Shown: positions 22,577 to 33,749 of the stretch, in pieces
How the letters are laid out: the number at the start of each line of letters is the position of its first letter
Position numbering within the stretch: the first letter of the stretch is position 1
Program-made: the position numbers and the translations under genes
Notes under the pieces: generated by a model
Told to the model about the DNA's origin: nothing
The model's database searches: none
Seen by the model: the letters and a program-made list of their open reading frames with translations, nothing else
From: Episyrphus balteatus
Taxonomy: Eukaryota; Arthropoda; Insecta; Diptera; Syrphidae
Direction of reading: 5' to 3'
DNA: 64,000 nucleotides
Assembly: GCF_945859705.1 (NCBI RefSeq)
Contig: NC_079136.1
Location: forward strand, 122,416,028 to 122,480,027

Positions 22577-25230
22577 AAAATTGCCGCTGTTGCCGTTTTG
22601 ATTTTTTAAATTTAATTGAAGATTTTTGTGAACAAAACATTTTTTTTTAAATTTTGCTTAAATTTCATAAACTTACTAATGCCGAAAGATTGTCTAGGCA
22701 ATTAAAGGAAAACAACTATTGCAATCAATGCAATTTTTCTCACAAACACAAAAAAAATATTTGAACACAACGGCAACACCTGCAATATTTAAATATACAT
22801 TTTTAAAAAGCTAGAAGCTTATTCATATTTTTAAAATTAAAATAAAGTAAATTAAAGAAATGTTTTTGAAAAAAAAAACAAAATTATTGAAAAAAATTTT
22901 AACATGTCGTCCTTTTTAAACATTTTTCGTAATATAAAATTAATTTGTTTTTTAAATTTTTTGGCAACTTTTGTTATGATTTGAAATTATAAAAGAAAAT
23001 GTCAATATGTATTACAATTTATGAAAAAAAAAATTAAAAAGTAATTCATTTTCGAAGAATTTTTTTTAATAGAAGTTTTGAAAAAAAAATTTAAACAATT
23101 TTTTTTTTAAGTTCAACATTTAAATATAAAGTTATTTTTTATTCATTCAATAGCCCTTATTGTTGAAAGCTAAAAAGTAAAAGTTTAAAGTTCTTATTTG
23201 CCAAAGTCTTTGAGAAAATCAATTATTCAATACAAAAATTCAGTTTTTATCAAAAAAATCCAATGAAATTGAAGTACGTTTTAATTTTTTTTTTTTTTTT
23301 CAAAACTGTAATATATATTACTAGGGTGGGTCAAAAAAATCGAAATTCTTTTTTTTGATTTGGTACTCCGAAAAATCGATTGCTAGACACCTCTAGAATA
23401 TACACACCAAATATGAGCTCTTTATATTAATGGGAAGGTCCTCCGCTTTGCAATTTTCCATTTTTACATCAAGCTTCTACTAAAAAAAAATATTTTTTTT
23501 ATTAATTGACTTTTTAGCAAATTTCTTTTCATATTCTTGTAGGAAATTGAACGCTCTACAAAAAAGGTTAAATACACTTTTTTCGTTTATCTAACCGTTG
23601 AATAGATATTTGAGGTAAAAAAATCGAGAAAATCTTTAAAAATTCGTTTTTTGGTCTTAATTTTGTAACAAACTGAAAAATTATAATCATCAAACGCGCA
23701 AGATATATTCTTGTTGGAAATTGATTGCTCCACAAAAAAGGTCTTATTAACTTTTTTCATTAATCTAACCATTCTAAAGATATTCGAGGTCAAAGTTAAA
23801 AAAAATTATGAAAACATTTTATATTTTAAAAAATTTTCCAGTTCACTAAAAATTCATTATTTTCAATTTAGCAAGACGTATTCTTGTAGGGGCTTAAACG
23901 TTCTACAAAAAATTCCTTGGCATCAAATTGATTGCTTTAACCGTTTAGAAGATATTCGTATCCAAATGCAATGCATACGGGTCATAAGAAAACTATTGAA
24001 ATCAGTGAGCATTGGTTTGGATACGAATATCTTCTAAACGGTTAAAGCAATCAATTTGATTCCAAGGAATTTTTTGTAGAACGTTTAAGCCACTACAAGA
24101 ATATATCTTGCTAATTTGAAAATAATGAAGTTTCAGTGAATTGGAATTTTCTTAAAAATATAAAAAGTTTTTATATTTTTTTTTAACTTTGACCTCTAAT
24201 ATCTTTAGAATGGTTAGATTAATGAAAAAAGTTATCAAGACCTTTTTTGTGGAGCAGTCAATTTCCAACAAGAATATGTCTTGCGCGTTTGATGATTATA
24301 ATTTTTCAGTTTGTTACAAAATTAAGACCAAAAAACGAATTTTTAAAGATTTTCTCGATTTTTTTACCTCAAATATCTATTCAACGGTTAGATAAACGAA
24401 AAAAGTGTATAAGGCCTTTTTTGTAGAGCGTTCAATTTCCTACAAGAATCCGAAAAGAAATTTGCTAAAAAGTCAATTAATAAAAAAAATATTTTTTTTT
24501 AGTAGAAGCTTGATGTAAAAATGGAAAATTGCAAAGCGGAGGACCTTCCCATTAATATAAAGAGCTCATATTTGGTGTGTATATTCTAGAGGTGTCTAGC
24601 AATCGATTTTTCGGAGTACCAAATCAAAAAAAAGAATTTCGATTTTTTTGACCCACCCTAATATATTACCTTTTCCTCTTCGCAATTCAACTGATAATAT
24701 TTATGGCCAAAAATTTTTTTTAAAATAAATTCATATTTTACTACGAAAAAGTTTGAAAAAAAGCCATTTACAATTTTTTAATAACGTTTTTTTTTCAAAA
24801 TTTCGAGTTGAGGACCATTTTTTCAAAAACTCTTGATTTTAAATTTTACAGATACAAATGAGATTCTGGCTTTTTAAAAACGTGTATTAAAATATTGTAG
24901 GTGTTGCCATTGTGTTCAAAATATTTTTTTTTTTTTGCGTTTGAAGTCAGTTTGTGAGAAAATTTCATTTATCGCTTAAACGATGGAAAATTGTCTTTTA
25001 CTATCATATATTTTTTTTCCTTAAATTACCTTGAGAATCTTTTGGTATCATTTATTTAGTTTTGCTAAAAAAAATAATTTTTATTTTAAAAAACAATACG
25101 GCCACATCGTCAATTCATAACCTATAGACTTTAAAGTATTTTAAATTACCGACCTTTGAAAAAAAAAGATCATCAAAATCAGAGCTGTACGGCCGGGTTC
25201 CCTAATAATTTTCTTTAGTTATTCCACTAT
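22577..25230. repeat. Foldback-family repeat, copy 2, with nested palindrome
   Basis: The left arm (22577-23323 continuing at 24659-24840) is the inverted form of positions 1-950. The right part (24800-25230) is the direct form of 570-1075, including the terminal block with GGCCGGGTTCCC. The left arm stops at the GGCAAT position, so its outer terminus is missing. The 23324-24658 palindrome lies inside the left arm and restores a continuous match when removed. Confidence 0.65.
23324..24658. mobile_element. Near-perfect 1.3-kb palindromic DNA element, TA target site
   Basis: It starts GGGTGGGTCAAAAAAATCG and ends with its reverse complement. TA is present on both outer sides (23322-23323 and 24659-24660), as in Tc1/mariner-type insertions. 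The arms (about 23324-23975 and 24009-24658) are highly similar over their full length with a loop of about 30 nt. Each arm holds three diverged modules built on TTCTTGTAGGAAATTGA-like text, then TCTACAAAAAA, then a TCTAACCGTT and GATATTCGAGG-like part. The mirrored 68-residue frames at 23587-23793 and 24189-24395 follow from this structure and have no recognisable domain. A foldback MITE is the best description. Confidence 0.8.
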
Positions 25231-27064
25231 TAATAAATCGAAAAATTGCTAAGTGATTTTTGTACACCAACGCTTATTAGTAAGTTAAAAACTAGATACC
25301 GGTAAATGAATTAATTTATTCTTAAAATTGTTTCAAACTCATGTCTAATGTTTGAAATACGTTGCTTATGGATAGCTGTCATACTTTCAGTGTTGCCAGT
25401 ACAGAAAACTTAAATTAAAATTGAAACTCTAAATATTTGATTTAAAAATATAAGTTTCTCACTTCGTTATTACACAAAATTTGAAAATATTCTTCCAAAT
25501 AAATTTAAAAAAAAATCTTATAGCATTCACAAAAATTTATTTTGGAATGTGCTATCATTATTGAATCCTGCTCCCAACCATTCCATTAACAAAAACTAAC
25601 CATAATTTCCCTGATCTTCAAAAATAAAATGAAAGTGCTCTTTTGTATATTAAAGTTGATACACGTGTGACTATGTAATTCACTTTTAAAACTTGTTGAG
25701 ATATGGTGAGTGCGTTCCGTTCAAATACCTTAAAGAGTGCTATTAATTATATTATCCAACCCCATAACCAGATGTATACAATTCACATAAAATCACATCG
25801 CCCGTCGGTACTACGGTTGTGGCAACCGGCCGGCAGTATAAGTACTATAAATCATCATCTTCCGAAAATGGAAACTATGAGATATCATTGATTGCAAGAA
25901 ATATTAGTAGTTACACAGAGTCACAGAGTAATAGCTATTAGCCTTTGGGGCCTTTTGCCATTTTGCACACCCAATTGCAAACTTTTCATGCCAAAAAAAA
26001 ATTTTATTTTTATTTTGAATTAAACTACAATGCAAAAGTAACTATTAAAAATATTACTTACTTAGTATATGTGGAAGTTAAAGATATTGAAATGCAGATA
26101 AGTTTTGGTTTAATGTATTATTTACAAACTAGCTTTAGAAATTAAAGATGAGGAAGAGAGAAATTTTTATATTTTGTATTTATTAAATAAATTTTTTATA
26201 TTTTGTTTTGAATATAAAAGTCCAGATGTTGAAAATGATAAGATCATAGAAAATCTGAAGATCTGAAAAATAAACTATACTATTGCAACTCATGTAATCA
26301 CTATACACTGCTATAATCATGCCACAAATCATCAAGGACAGCCCATCACAGGACAATTCATCAAGAAAATCAATTAAAAAAAAAAAACCAAAATATTAAC
26401 AAAAATCATCAAAAAGTGTCCCCATTAAAAAAAACTCAAAATTATTTTGTTCCAACCGAACCTTATAATGTCTTTTCTGATCTTGGGCTACCCATTATGA
26501 GTTGTCCTATGATGATATATGATGTGATATTTGGAGTTGATCTTATTCTGTCCGAAAACGTTTGTTAAATAAACAACATTTATAATGATTATAAATATTC
26601 TTTATTTATTATTTATTTAAATAACTCATATAGTCTCCAAGAAAGTAATTTATTAGATACAAATTCAAATTTAAAACCCAAGTTAAAATACGAAAAACTT
26701 AAATTTAAGAATATCAAAAATTGGAAGAACATTCCGAAAATGTAAGACCCCTACAACCGAAAACACAAATAAAATTTAAGAACTTATAATCCGATATTCA
26801 AAAATCTAGAGAACATGTGTTTTAGAAAACCCAAAAATTCATAATTCAGAAAAGATTAACCCAAAACCTAGTGGGCTTAAAGATTTTGATTAAAAAATAA
26901 AAAATTGTAGACTTTTGGCGCCTGTTATAGAATCATTTTCTTGACTTCTGACTTTCTCCTTACTTAACCGATTTCAACGAAAAATTTTATTCAGAAGCGT
27001 TTATATTTTTAAAATATTTTGAATTCATACATTTTTTTTTTTTTAATTTTTTTTTAAAATACAT
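25231..27064. other. Non-coding stretch
   Basis: A less AT-rich patch at 25790-25870 (CGCCCGTCGGTACTACGG, CAACCGGCCGGCAG) is present. No exon or RNA is supported. Confidence 0.4.
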
Positions 27065-27289
27065 AATTGATTTGAAGAAAACTGCCTCGATTGATTCCTT
27101 ATCGAAAAGTGAATATTAAATGTTTCTATGCCTTCTAGGTTTTGAAACAATTGAAAAATAATTTTATCAAATTTTTTTTTTTATTTTCGTTTATTTTTCA
27201 ATTTTCTCAAAACCTAGAAGGCATAGAAACATATAGTTTTCACATTTCGAAAAGGAATCTATTGAGGCAGTTTTCTTCATGAGTCAATT
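27065..27289. repeat. 225-bp inverted repeat
   Basis: Arms of about 80 bp, with small mismatches, run from AATTGATTTGAAG to CTTCATGAGTCAATT. They share GAAAACTGCCTC and GTTTCTATGCCTTCTAGGTT; the loop is AT-rich. The shape suggests a MITE relic or a structured transcript. No clear target duplication is visible. Confidence 0.7.
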
Positions 27290-27684
27290 TTTTATTAAAA
27301 TTCACAGTCTAGACAAAAATAGTAATTAATCAGTTTTTAAAAAATTTTTTTTCGTCTTTTTTTAACTTTGAAGTCGATTATTTCAACAACAATTGATTGA
27401 AATATATTGATTTAAAAATAAGAATTAAATGTACAATTCTGCCTTTCCTAAATGGTATAATTTATAACTGTAAGTGTTGCCGTTGTTTTTTAATAATTTT
27501 TTTTTTATTTTAATACATTTTTTTTTAGAAAATTACCCCTCTCCCTCCTAAATCTTTAAAATTGTCATTTTTTCGGTTTTTTTTTTACTTTTTTGGCTTG
27601 TAACTTTTTTAATATTCAGAATATCGAAATTGCCTACGTTTTTTGTGTACACAACTTTTATGTATGATAAATAGAAATCGAGAT

Positions 27685-27870
27685 TTTTAAGTTTAATTAA
27701 ATTTTACGAAACTCACCGCGTATTATTTATAAGAAATATTTAATTTTATTTCTTCGTCCCGACGTTTCGAAGAACTTTCAAACTTCGTGGTCACGGGATT
27801 ACAATGGGTTCGTAAAATTTGATTAAACTTAAAATGATTGATACCCGCGAAAAGCATAACTTAAAATCTT
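27685..27870. mobile_element. 186-bp retroposon-like insertion with 14-bp direct repeats
   Basis: ATAGAAATCGAGAT occurs at 27671-27684 and 27871-27884, exactly 200 bp apart, and reads as a target duplication. Inside are inverted arms of about 25 bp (AAGTTTAATTAAATTTTACG at 27690 and its near complement ending at 27832). There is also a nested hairpin, TCCCG..CGGGA enclosing CGAAG..CTTCG, with GACGTTTCG in its bulge. Long direct repeats plus internal hairpins suggest a small non-autonomous retroposon. It shares the GTTTCG phrase with the hammerhead element at 62.66 kb but lacks CTGATGA. Confidence 0.55.
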
Positions 27871-29072
27871 ATAGAAATCGAGATATTCAACAAAAACTAA
27901 AATCCAAGATGGCGGCCGAAAGGTGAATTTCGCGAGTGCGAAAAATCAGGGAAATGATATTCAGCAAATGCTCTATCGAATGAGCAAAAAAAATTTGGGG
28001 GTGGTACAAACTGCTGAGTCAAATTATAAATGCACTGGACTATAGCCAAAATTTATGATATTTGAAAAAGTTAAACGTACTTTACATCTAAAATAAGCAT
28101 TTTTTCTACCAAAAAAATATTCGACGCAATCTCTTAAATACGAAAAAGTACGCGGCAACCCTATTTACATTCCAATATCTGTTGAATATAATTTCGTTCC
28201 CCAATAAATGTTTTCTTAATTTTCTTTCAAAACAAACACAATTGCAACAATATCTTTTAAATGTCATCCGGATAAGGAAACGTTCATTATTAAACAAAAT
28301 ACTTTCGCATGTCAATAATTTCTTCTTTCATTTATTTCGCATGAGTGCGTACAATTTGTTTGTAACTTAAAGCCCCTCAAATCGAATAACAAAAAAAAAA
28401 AAAAGTGCAATTTTAGAAAGTAAAGTTGTTTGGGCTATACGACCCGACCAGTCCTCGCCACATCCAACTCATAAATATTGACAAAAAAATAATGAAAAAC
28501 AGGTCCTCCATCATCATCCTCATCATCCAGCATCTTTCTCGTTGTTTTTTTCATATCAAATCATTTAGATTGAAATCTCCAAAAAAAAAAATAAAAACAT
28601 ATCCATTACAATTTTACACTAATAAGAAAAAAATAAATACAGGAAATGTTTTATTTTATGAATCCATTAAAAATTATGCAAAATATCTGCAGACACTTTC
28701 AAGTGCAACAACAACAAATAAAAAAAAACTCAAGGAATTTCCATCTCTTAAAAACTCTTACTGTGTACCTTTTTCCTGCTATCATCATCATCATCATTAT
28801 TACCTTACAACAACTGGCTGGTCAAGCATATAACAGGCCCAGACTAAAATCGATTAAAATCCATCAGATTGACTAAGTCTTGAATACTTTGGCTGCGAAT
28901 GAATAGCCAAAATGTAGGAAAAAGGTTTTGAACTTTCACTCTCTTTCTCGAAGACTCTTTTTGGTTGGCGATCTTCTGATATTGGTATTAAAGTGGCCAT
29001 CAATTCCCAAAAGCACATGCTTTATGGGTTGCCTCTGGACATATTAACATTTAGATAGATTTTGTATGGGAA
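27871..29072. other. Non-coding stretch left of the copia insertion
   Basis: Low-complexity frames cross this region, for instance a 135-codon K/H-rich one from 28426, but they lack domain structure. Nothing else is supported. Confidence 0.4.
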
Positions 29073-29077
29073 GTAGG

Positions 29078-29314
29078 TGTTGTAATTAGCATTTACACTT
29101 TACGTTTAAATACTTTGATTTTAATATTTTAATTGATCAAGTTTGTAGTTCGTTTTTCATTTGTATAAAATTTATAATATTTTTCATTACTCAATTTTGC
29201 TTCAATAAATTAAATCCTTATTCTTTTGTAAAAAGATTTTCTTTCGCTTATTCTGGATATATTTCTATTGGCAATACGTGGAACCACACTGCATTCAAGA
29301 ACAATTTTCCAACA
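29078..29314 (+). repeat. 5' LTR of the copia element
   Basis: 237 bp, starting TGTTG and ending CAACA. It contains a TATAAAA string at 29164-29170 and AATAAA at 29204-29209, the expected promoter and polyadenylation signals. Confidence 0.95.
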
Positions 29315-29330
29315 GGTTTTGGGCCCAGTG
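29315..29330 (+). other. Primer-binding site (initiator tRNA-Met type)
   Basis: GGTTTTGGGCCCAGTG directly follows the 5' LTR. It is complementary, with one mismatch over the first 12 bases, to the anticodon stem-loop of initiator tRNA-Met (GGGCCCATAACC), the half-tRNA primer known for copia. Confidence 0.8.
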
Positions 29331-29392
29331 TGTGTCAAAGAAATATAAATTTGAGAATTTTTAGAATTTTAAAGAACCATAAAGAACAAAAG

Positions 29393-32300
29393 ATGGCTGA
29401 AGGAGGAAAATTCAATATTTCGAAACTGAACAATGGGAACTTTTCAATATGGAAGTTCAAGACTGAGTTAATGTTAATCAAGGATGGGTTATATGATGTA
29501 ATAACTGAACCTAGACCAGAAAAAGTTGATGCAGTCTGGCAAAAGAGAGACGATCAAGCGAGAGCAGTAATTGGACTTTTGGTTGAAGATGACCAGCTTG
29601 TGCATATAAGGCGTGCGAAGTCAGCAAAAGAAGCGTGGGATGCATTGAAGAGCTACCATGAAAAGAGTGAAATGAGCAATAAGGTGCATTTGATGAGAAA
29701 AATTTGCTCTATGCGGCTTGATGAAGGTGGCGATGTCCAAGCTCATATAAATCATATGGTCGAGTTATTTGAAAAGCTAAGAGATATCGGTGAAACTGAA
29801 CTCTCTGACAACTGGAGGGTTGCCATGTTAAACAGTAGCTTGCCAAGAAGTTTCGACACTTTGATTACAGCAATTGAATCGCGTCCGGCAAAGGACCTTA
29901 CTTTTGGGTTGGTCCAATCAAAGTTGTTAGGAGAGTATGAACGAAGAAAAGAAACCGACGTAGCTTATAAAGATACAATTCTTAAAGTAGTAACCAAAAG
30001 AGAAAAGACTTGTTTCTTTTGCAAAGGAAAGGGCCATTTCAAACAAGACTGTAAGAAATATAAAGAATGGAAATCCAATGCAAATAAGAGCAAGTCAAAT
30101 GCAGCAAATAAAGTAGAAAATCAACCTGAGTTTTTATTCATGGCTGGAAATCAGCAAGATGGTTGGATTGTTGATTCTGGTGCCACATGCCACATTGCCA
30201 GTGATAGAAGTTTTTTCCAGGAACTTGATACTAGTCATCACGAGAAAATCAATGTGGCGAATGGCAATCAAGTTATATCTGAAGGTCGTGGAAGTGGAAT
30301 TCTTAAATTCTTGAACCAGGAGAACGAAGAATTTTCAGCGAAACTAACAGATGTTTTGTATGTTCCTGCTATTGGTGGCAATCTTCTGTCTGTAAGGAAG
30401 CTCAATGAGAAAAATCTTTCGGTTGATTTCAAGAAGAATTTTTGTGAAATCAAACAAGGCCATCGACAGATTGCAGTTGCAGATCTCAAATCCAATCTAT
30501 TCAAGTTGCGGCAAACGGCTAGTAAGGCTTATTCAGCAGTTGAGCACAAAGGTGATTGCGTTCACTACTGGCACAGAGTATGTGGTCATCGCGATCCTCA
30601 AGCAGTTGTAGACATGTGCTCAAAGGGCCTGGTTGAAGGTGTCAAGCTATCTGTGTGCGGTTTGAAACATAGTTGTGAAATTTGTCTGGAAAGCAAATCC
30701 ACAAGACTACCATTTCCGAAGAAAAGTTTAAGTAAATCAGTAGCTCCCCTCGATTTAATCCATACGGATGTCTGCGGACCGATGCCCACAGTATCACCAA
30801 GTGGCAAAAGGTATATTGTTACGTTTATTGATGACTTTACGAGGTATACTGTAATTTACTTGTTGAAGCACAAGTCGGAAGTCTTTAGTAAAATGCAGGA
30901 GTACGTAGCAATGGTGAAAACTATGTTCCACAGAAAGCCAAAGATGATTAGATCAGATCGAGGAGGAGAATATACTGGTAATGAAGTGGTGAAGTTCTTG
31001 AAGAACGAAGGTATCCAGATCCAATACACAGCTGCATATTCACCTGAGCAAAACGGAGTTGCAGAACGAAAAAACCGCACTCTGATTGAAATGGCTCGGT
31101 GTATGCTATTGGATGCAAGTCTTCAGAATACGTTTTGGGCAGAAGCAGTGACGGCAGCTAACTACATGCAGAACAGGCTACCAACAAGAGCTTCATTGGT
31201 GACTCCTTATGAAGGATGGACTGGTTGTAAACCTAACATCAATCACTTTCGCATTTTTGGTTTGAAATGTTATGTCCATATTCCAAGCGAAAAGAGAAGG
31301 AAAATGGATAGTACTGCGAAACAGGCGATTTTTGTTGGGTATGATGAGCAATCCAAAGCTTATCGTTGCTATGATCTATCTTCAAGACAAGTCGTAGTGA
31401 GCCGGGATGTACGTTTCGCAGATTGTCTTGGGATGAAAACAACTGAGACTCCCTTCATAGCGGAACATTTTGAAGAACCAAATCCTGAAAAAGCATCAGT
31501 TCCAGTTGAATTTGATTTCGGTTTCAAAAATCCATATGAGGTTATTGAGAGTCAAGATACAGAACAAGAAACTGAGCAACAATTATGTGAAACTGAGCAT
31601 CAAGAATGTGATGACAATGAAATGATGGTACAAGAAAATATTTCAGATCATCAAGAAGAGGCAGTTTCATTAAGGCGGTCGGAGAGATCCAATAAAGGAG
31701 TTCCACCAGAAAAGTTAATTCAAATTATGAACGTGACAGAAGAAGAAAAAGTTGAGCCTAAGAATTTGAAAGATGTGATGTCCAGCAAAAATAAAGAGGA
31801 ATGGCTTTCTGCAATGAAGGAAGAAATATATTCCTTGAAGAAAAATGGTACCTGGGAATTGTGTGAACTACCGAAAGACAAGAATGTGGTTGGCAGTAAA
31901 TGGGTATTCAAGATGAAGAAAGGACCAGATGAAAAAATAACACGATACAAGGCTCGTCTGGTCGCTCAAGGATTCTCTCAGAAATACGGTACTGATTATG
32001 ACCAGGTATTTGCTCCGGTGGTCAAACAAACAACATTACGAATATTACTATCAATCGCTGGCAAAAATAATATGACGGTACAACATCTTGATGCGAAGAC
32101 GGCGTTTCTTAACGGTGAGTTACATGAAATTATTTTTATGAAACAGCCACCAGGTTTTGAAGAAGAAGGTAGAGAGCATTTAGTTTGTTTGTTAAAAAAG
32201 AGCCTTTACGGGCTTAAGCAGGCAGCCAGAGCCTGGAATGATGCGATTCATTCTGTATTAATGAGTACAAAATTCAATCAGAGTAGAGCAGATCCATGTT

Positions 32301-33301
32301 TTTATTTTAAAAGAGAAAAAGAACATTGGTGCTATATTTTAATATATGTAGATGATTTAATTGTGGCCAGTAAGAATCTAAATATGATTGAATTTGTGCA
32401 GACAACTTTATCATCCAAATTTGAAATGAAGAATTTGGGAAATGTTAAGAACTATTTAGGCCTTGAAGTTGAAAAAGATGAGAAAGGAAATTATAATATT
32501 TGTCAACAAAATTACATTGAGCAGATTGTCAAAGATTTTGGTTTAGCAGATTCAAAATTATCAAATGTTCCTATAGATCCAAATTACGGGAAGCAAGTAG
32601 ACAAATCCGAAATTTTGATTGACAATTCTAAATATCAAAAGCTTATAGGATGTTTACTATATATATCAGTAAATACTCGTCCTGATATATCAGCAAGTGT
32701 TTCAATCATGGCGCAAAAGGTCAGTCAACCGACACAAACGGACTGGAACGAGTTAAAACGTATGTTGAGATACTTAAAAGGAACCTCGAAGTTAAAACTT
32801 GCATTAAGTACATATGATGAAAACAAAAACTTTTATGGTTACGCGGATGCAAATTGGGCTGAAGACAGATTAACTCGAAAATCAAATACTGGTTACGTAT
32901 TCAAGTTAAACGGCGGAGTTGTAAGTTGGGCATGTCGAAAACAACCTTGTGTGGCACTCTCTTCAACAGAAGCTGAATTCATTGCTCTATCGGAAGCATG
33001 CAAGGAAGCTTCATGGATTCGTCGTATATTGATTGAAATTCAAGAATTAAAAGAAGAACCAACAACAATATACGAAGACAATCAAAGCTGTTTAAAACTA
33101 ATTGAAGAAGAAAAATTTTCAAACAGAACTAAGCACATCGATACCCGATTTCATTTTGTAAAAGACTATGTGAAAAAAGGTATAGTTATTTGCAAATACT
33201 GTCCTACAGAAACTATGGTAGCTGATTTACTAACTAAACCACTGATGGCTACACGACATACAATGTTAAGAGAACTATGCGGTATATGTTTGTGTAAATG
33301 A
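29393..33301 (+). CDS. Copia Gag-Pol polyprotein
   Basis: 1302 residues, starting at ATG 29393 (MAEGGKFNISKL); the open frame extends 21 codons upstream but only from a GTG. Domains in order: Gag with LNNGNFSIWKFK near residues 12-23; CCHC zinc knuckle C207-C220; protease DSG at 261-263; integrase H394-H399-C428-C431 and D459, D522, E558 with exactly 35 residues between the last two; reverse transcriptase with D900 and YVDD at 985-988; RNase H with D1152, E1193 and D1229. It makes virus-like particles, processes itself, copies the RNA to DNA and integrates it. The frame is uninterrupted, with no frameshift between Gag and Pol, as in copia, where Gag is made from a spliced RNA. All catalytic residues are present. 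Codon use is less AT-biased than the flanks, consistent with recent arrival. Confidence 0.97.
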   Translation: MAEGGKFNISKLNNGNFSIWKFKTELMLIKDGLYDVITEPRPEKVDAVWQKRDDQARAVIGLLVEDDQLVHIRRAKSAKEAWDALKSYHEKSEMSNKVHLMRKICSMRLDEGGDVQAHINHMVELFEKLRDIGETELSDNWRVAMLNSSLPRSFDTLITAIESRPAKDLTFGLVQSKLLGEYERRKETDVAYKDTILKVVTKREKTCFFCKGKGHFKQDCKKYKEWKSNANKSKSNAANKVENQPEFLFMAGNQQDGWIVDSGATCHIASDRSFFQELDTSHHEKINVANGNQVISEGRGSGILKFLNQENEEFSAKLTDVLYVPAIGGNLLSVRKLNEKNLSVDFKKNFCEIKQGHRQIAVADLKSNLFKLRQTASKAYSAVEHKGDCVHYWHRVCGHRDPQAVVDMCSKGLVEGVKLSVCGLKHSCEICLESKSTRLPFPKKSLSKSVAPLDLIHTDVCGPMPTVSPSGKRYIVTFIDDFTRYTVIYLLKHKSEVFSKMQEYVAMVKTMFHRKPKMIRSDRGGEYTGNEVVKFLKNEGIQIQYTAAYSPEQNGVAERKNRTLIEMARCMLLDASLQNTFWAEAVTAANYMQNRLPTRASLVTPYEGWTGCKPNINHFRIFGLKCYVHIPSEKRRKMDSTAKQAIFVGYDEQSKAYRCYDLSSRQVVVSRDVRFADCLGMKTTETPFIAEHFEEPNPEKASVPVEFDFGFKNPYEVIESQDTEQETEQQLCETEHQECDDNEMMVQENISDHQEEAVSLRRSERSNKGVPPEKLIQIMNVTEEEKVEPKNLKDVMSSKNKEEWLSAMKEEIYSLKKNGTWELCELPKDKNVVGSKWVFKMKKGPDEKITRYKARLVAQGFSQKYGTDYDQVFAPVVKQTTLRILLSIAGKNNMTVQHLDAKTAFLNGELHEIIFMKQPPGFEEEGREHLVCLLKKSLYGLKQAARAWNDAIHSVLMSTKFNQSRADPCFYFKREKEHWCYILIYVDDLIVASKNLNMIEFVQTTLSSKFEMKNLGNVKNYLGLEVEKDEKGNYNICQQNYIEQIVKDFGLADSKLSNVPIDPNYGKQVDKSEILIDNSKYQKLIGCLLYISVNTRPDISASVSIMAQKVSQPTQTDWNELKRMLRYLKGTSKLKLALSTYDENKNFYGYADANWAEDRLTRKSNTGYVFKLNGGVVSWACRKQPCVALSSTEAEFIALSEACKEASWIRRILIEIQELKEEPTTIYEDNQSCLKLIEEEKFSNRTKHIDTRFHFVKDYVKKGIVICKYCPTETMVADLLTKPLMATRHTMLRELCGICLCK

Positions 33302-33308
33302 GGAGGAG
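33300..33308 (+). other. Polypurine tract
   Basis: GAGGAGGAG overlaps the end of the TGA stop and abuts the 3' LTR. It is the expected plus-strand primer. Confidence 0.85.
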
Positions 33309-33545
33309 TGTTGTAATTAGCATTTACACTTTACGTTTAAATACTTTGATTTTAATATTTTAATTGATCAAGTTTGTAGTTCGTTTTTCATTTGTATAAA
33401 ATTTATAATATTTTTCATTACTCAATTTTGCTTCAATAAATTAAATCCTTATTCTTTTGTAAAAAGATTTTCTTTCGCTTATTCTGGATATATTTCTATT
33501 GGCAATACGTGGAACCACACTGCATTCAAGAACAATTTTCCAACA
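33309..33545 (+). repeat. 3' LTR of the copia element
   Basis: 237 bp, apparently identical to the 5' LTR by reading, followed by the GTAGG duplication. Its AATAAA is at 33435-33440. Confidence 0.95.
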
Positions 33546-33749
33546 GTAGGAATTGGAACTTGGAAGGTGTAAGTAATCCATTTGTGGTAATTTTCGGTAC
33601 AACATATCTCATTTCGGATCATTGATCGAAAGAGGTTTTTTCTTTATTGTCATCGTAAATCTTCCTAAAGAGTCATCATCATCATAACACAACACAACAT
33701 TCATATTCAATGCCACTTATATTCACCAAAGAGGCACTTTTCAATTGGG

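Larger units (their letters stand above)
29078..33545 (+). mobile_element. Full-length copia-type LTR retrotransposon
   Basis: Two 237-bp LTRs, TGTTG...CAACA, bound a 3994-bp internal region. A 5-bp target duplication GTAGG flanks it (29073-29077 and 33546-33550). Next to the 5' LTR is a primer-binding site resembling the initiator tRNA-Met anticodon region, as in Drosophila copia. A purine tract lies before the 3' LTR. The single frame is open with all catalytic motifs in the Ty1/copia order (protease, integrase, RT, RNase H). I saw no difference between the LTRs on reading, so the insertion is young and the element may be active. Confidence 0.97.

Noticed and set aside
23587..24395. Two matching 68-residue frames on opposite strands
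   Set aside because: They are the same stretch read from the two arms of a palindrome; the protein has no recognisable features.
27685..27870. Second hammerhead ribozyme
   Set aside because: GAAAC-type bases and hairpins are present but the CTGATGA core is absent.
28426..28833. 135-codon open frame on the plus strand
   Set aside because: Low-complexity K/H/T-rich sequence, overlapping frame of similar length, no domain, splice or promoter support.
30268..31950. Several antisense and shifted frames inside the copia element
   Set aside because: They are shadows of the Gag-Pol frame.
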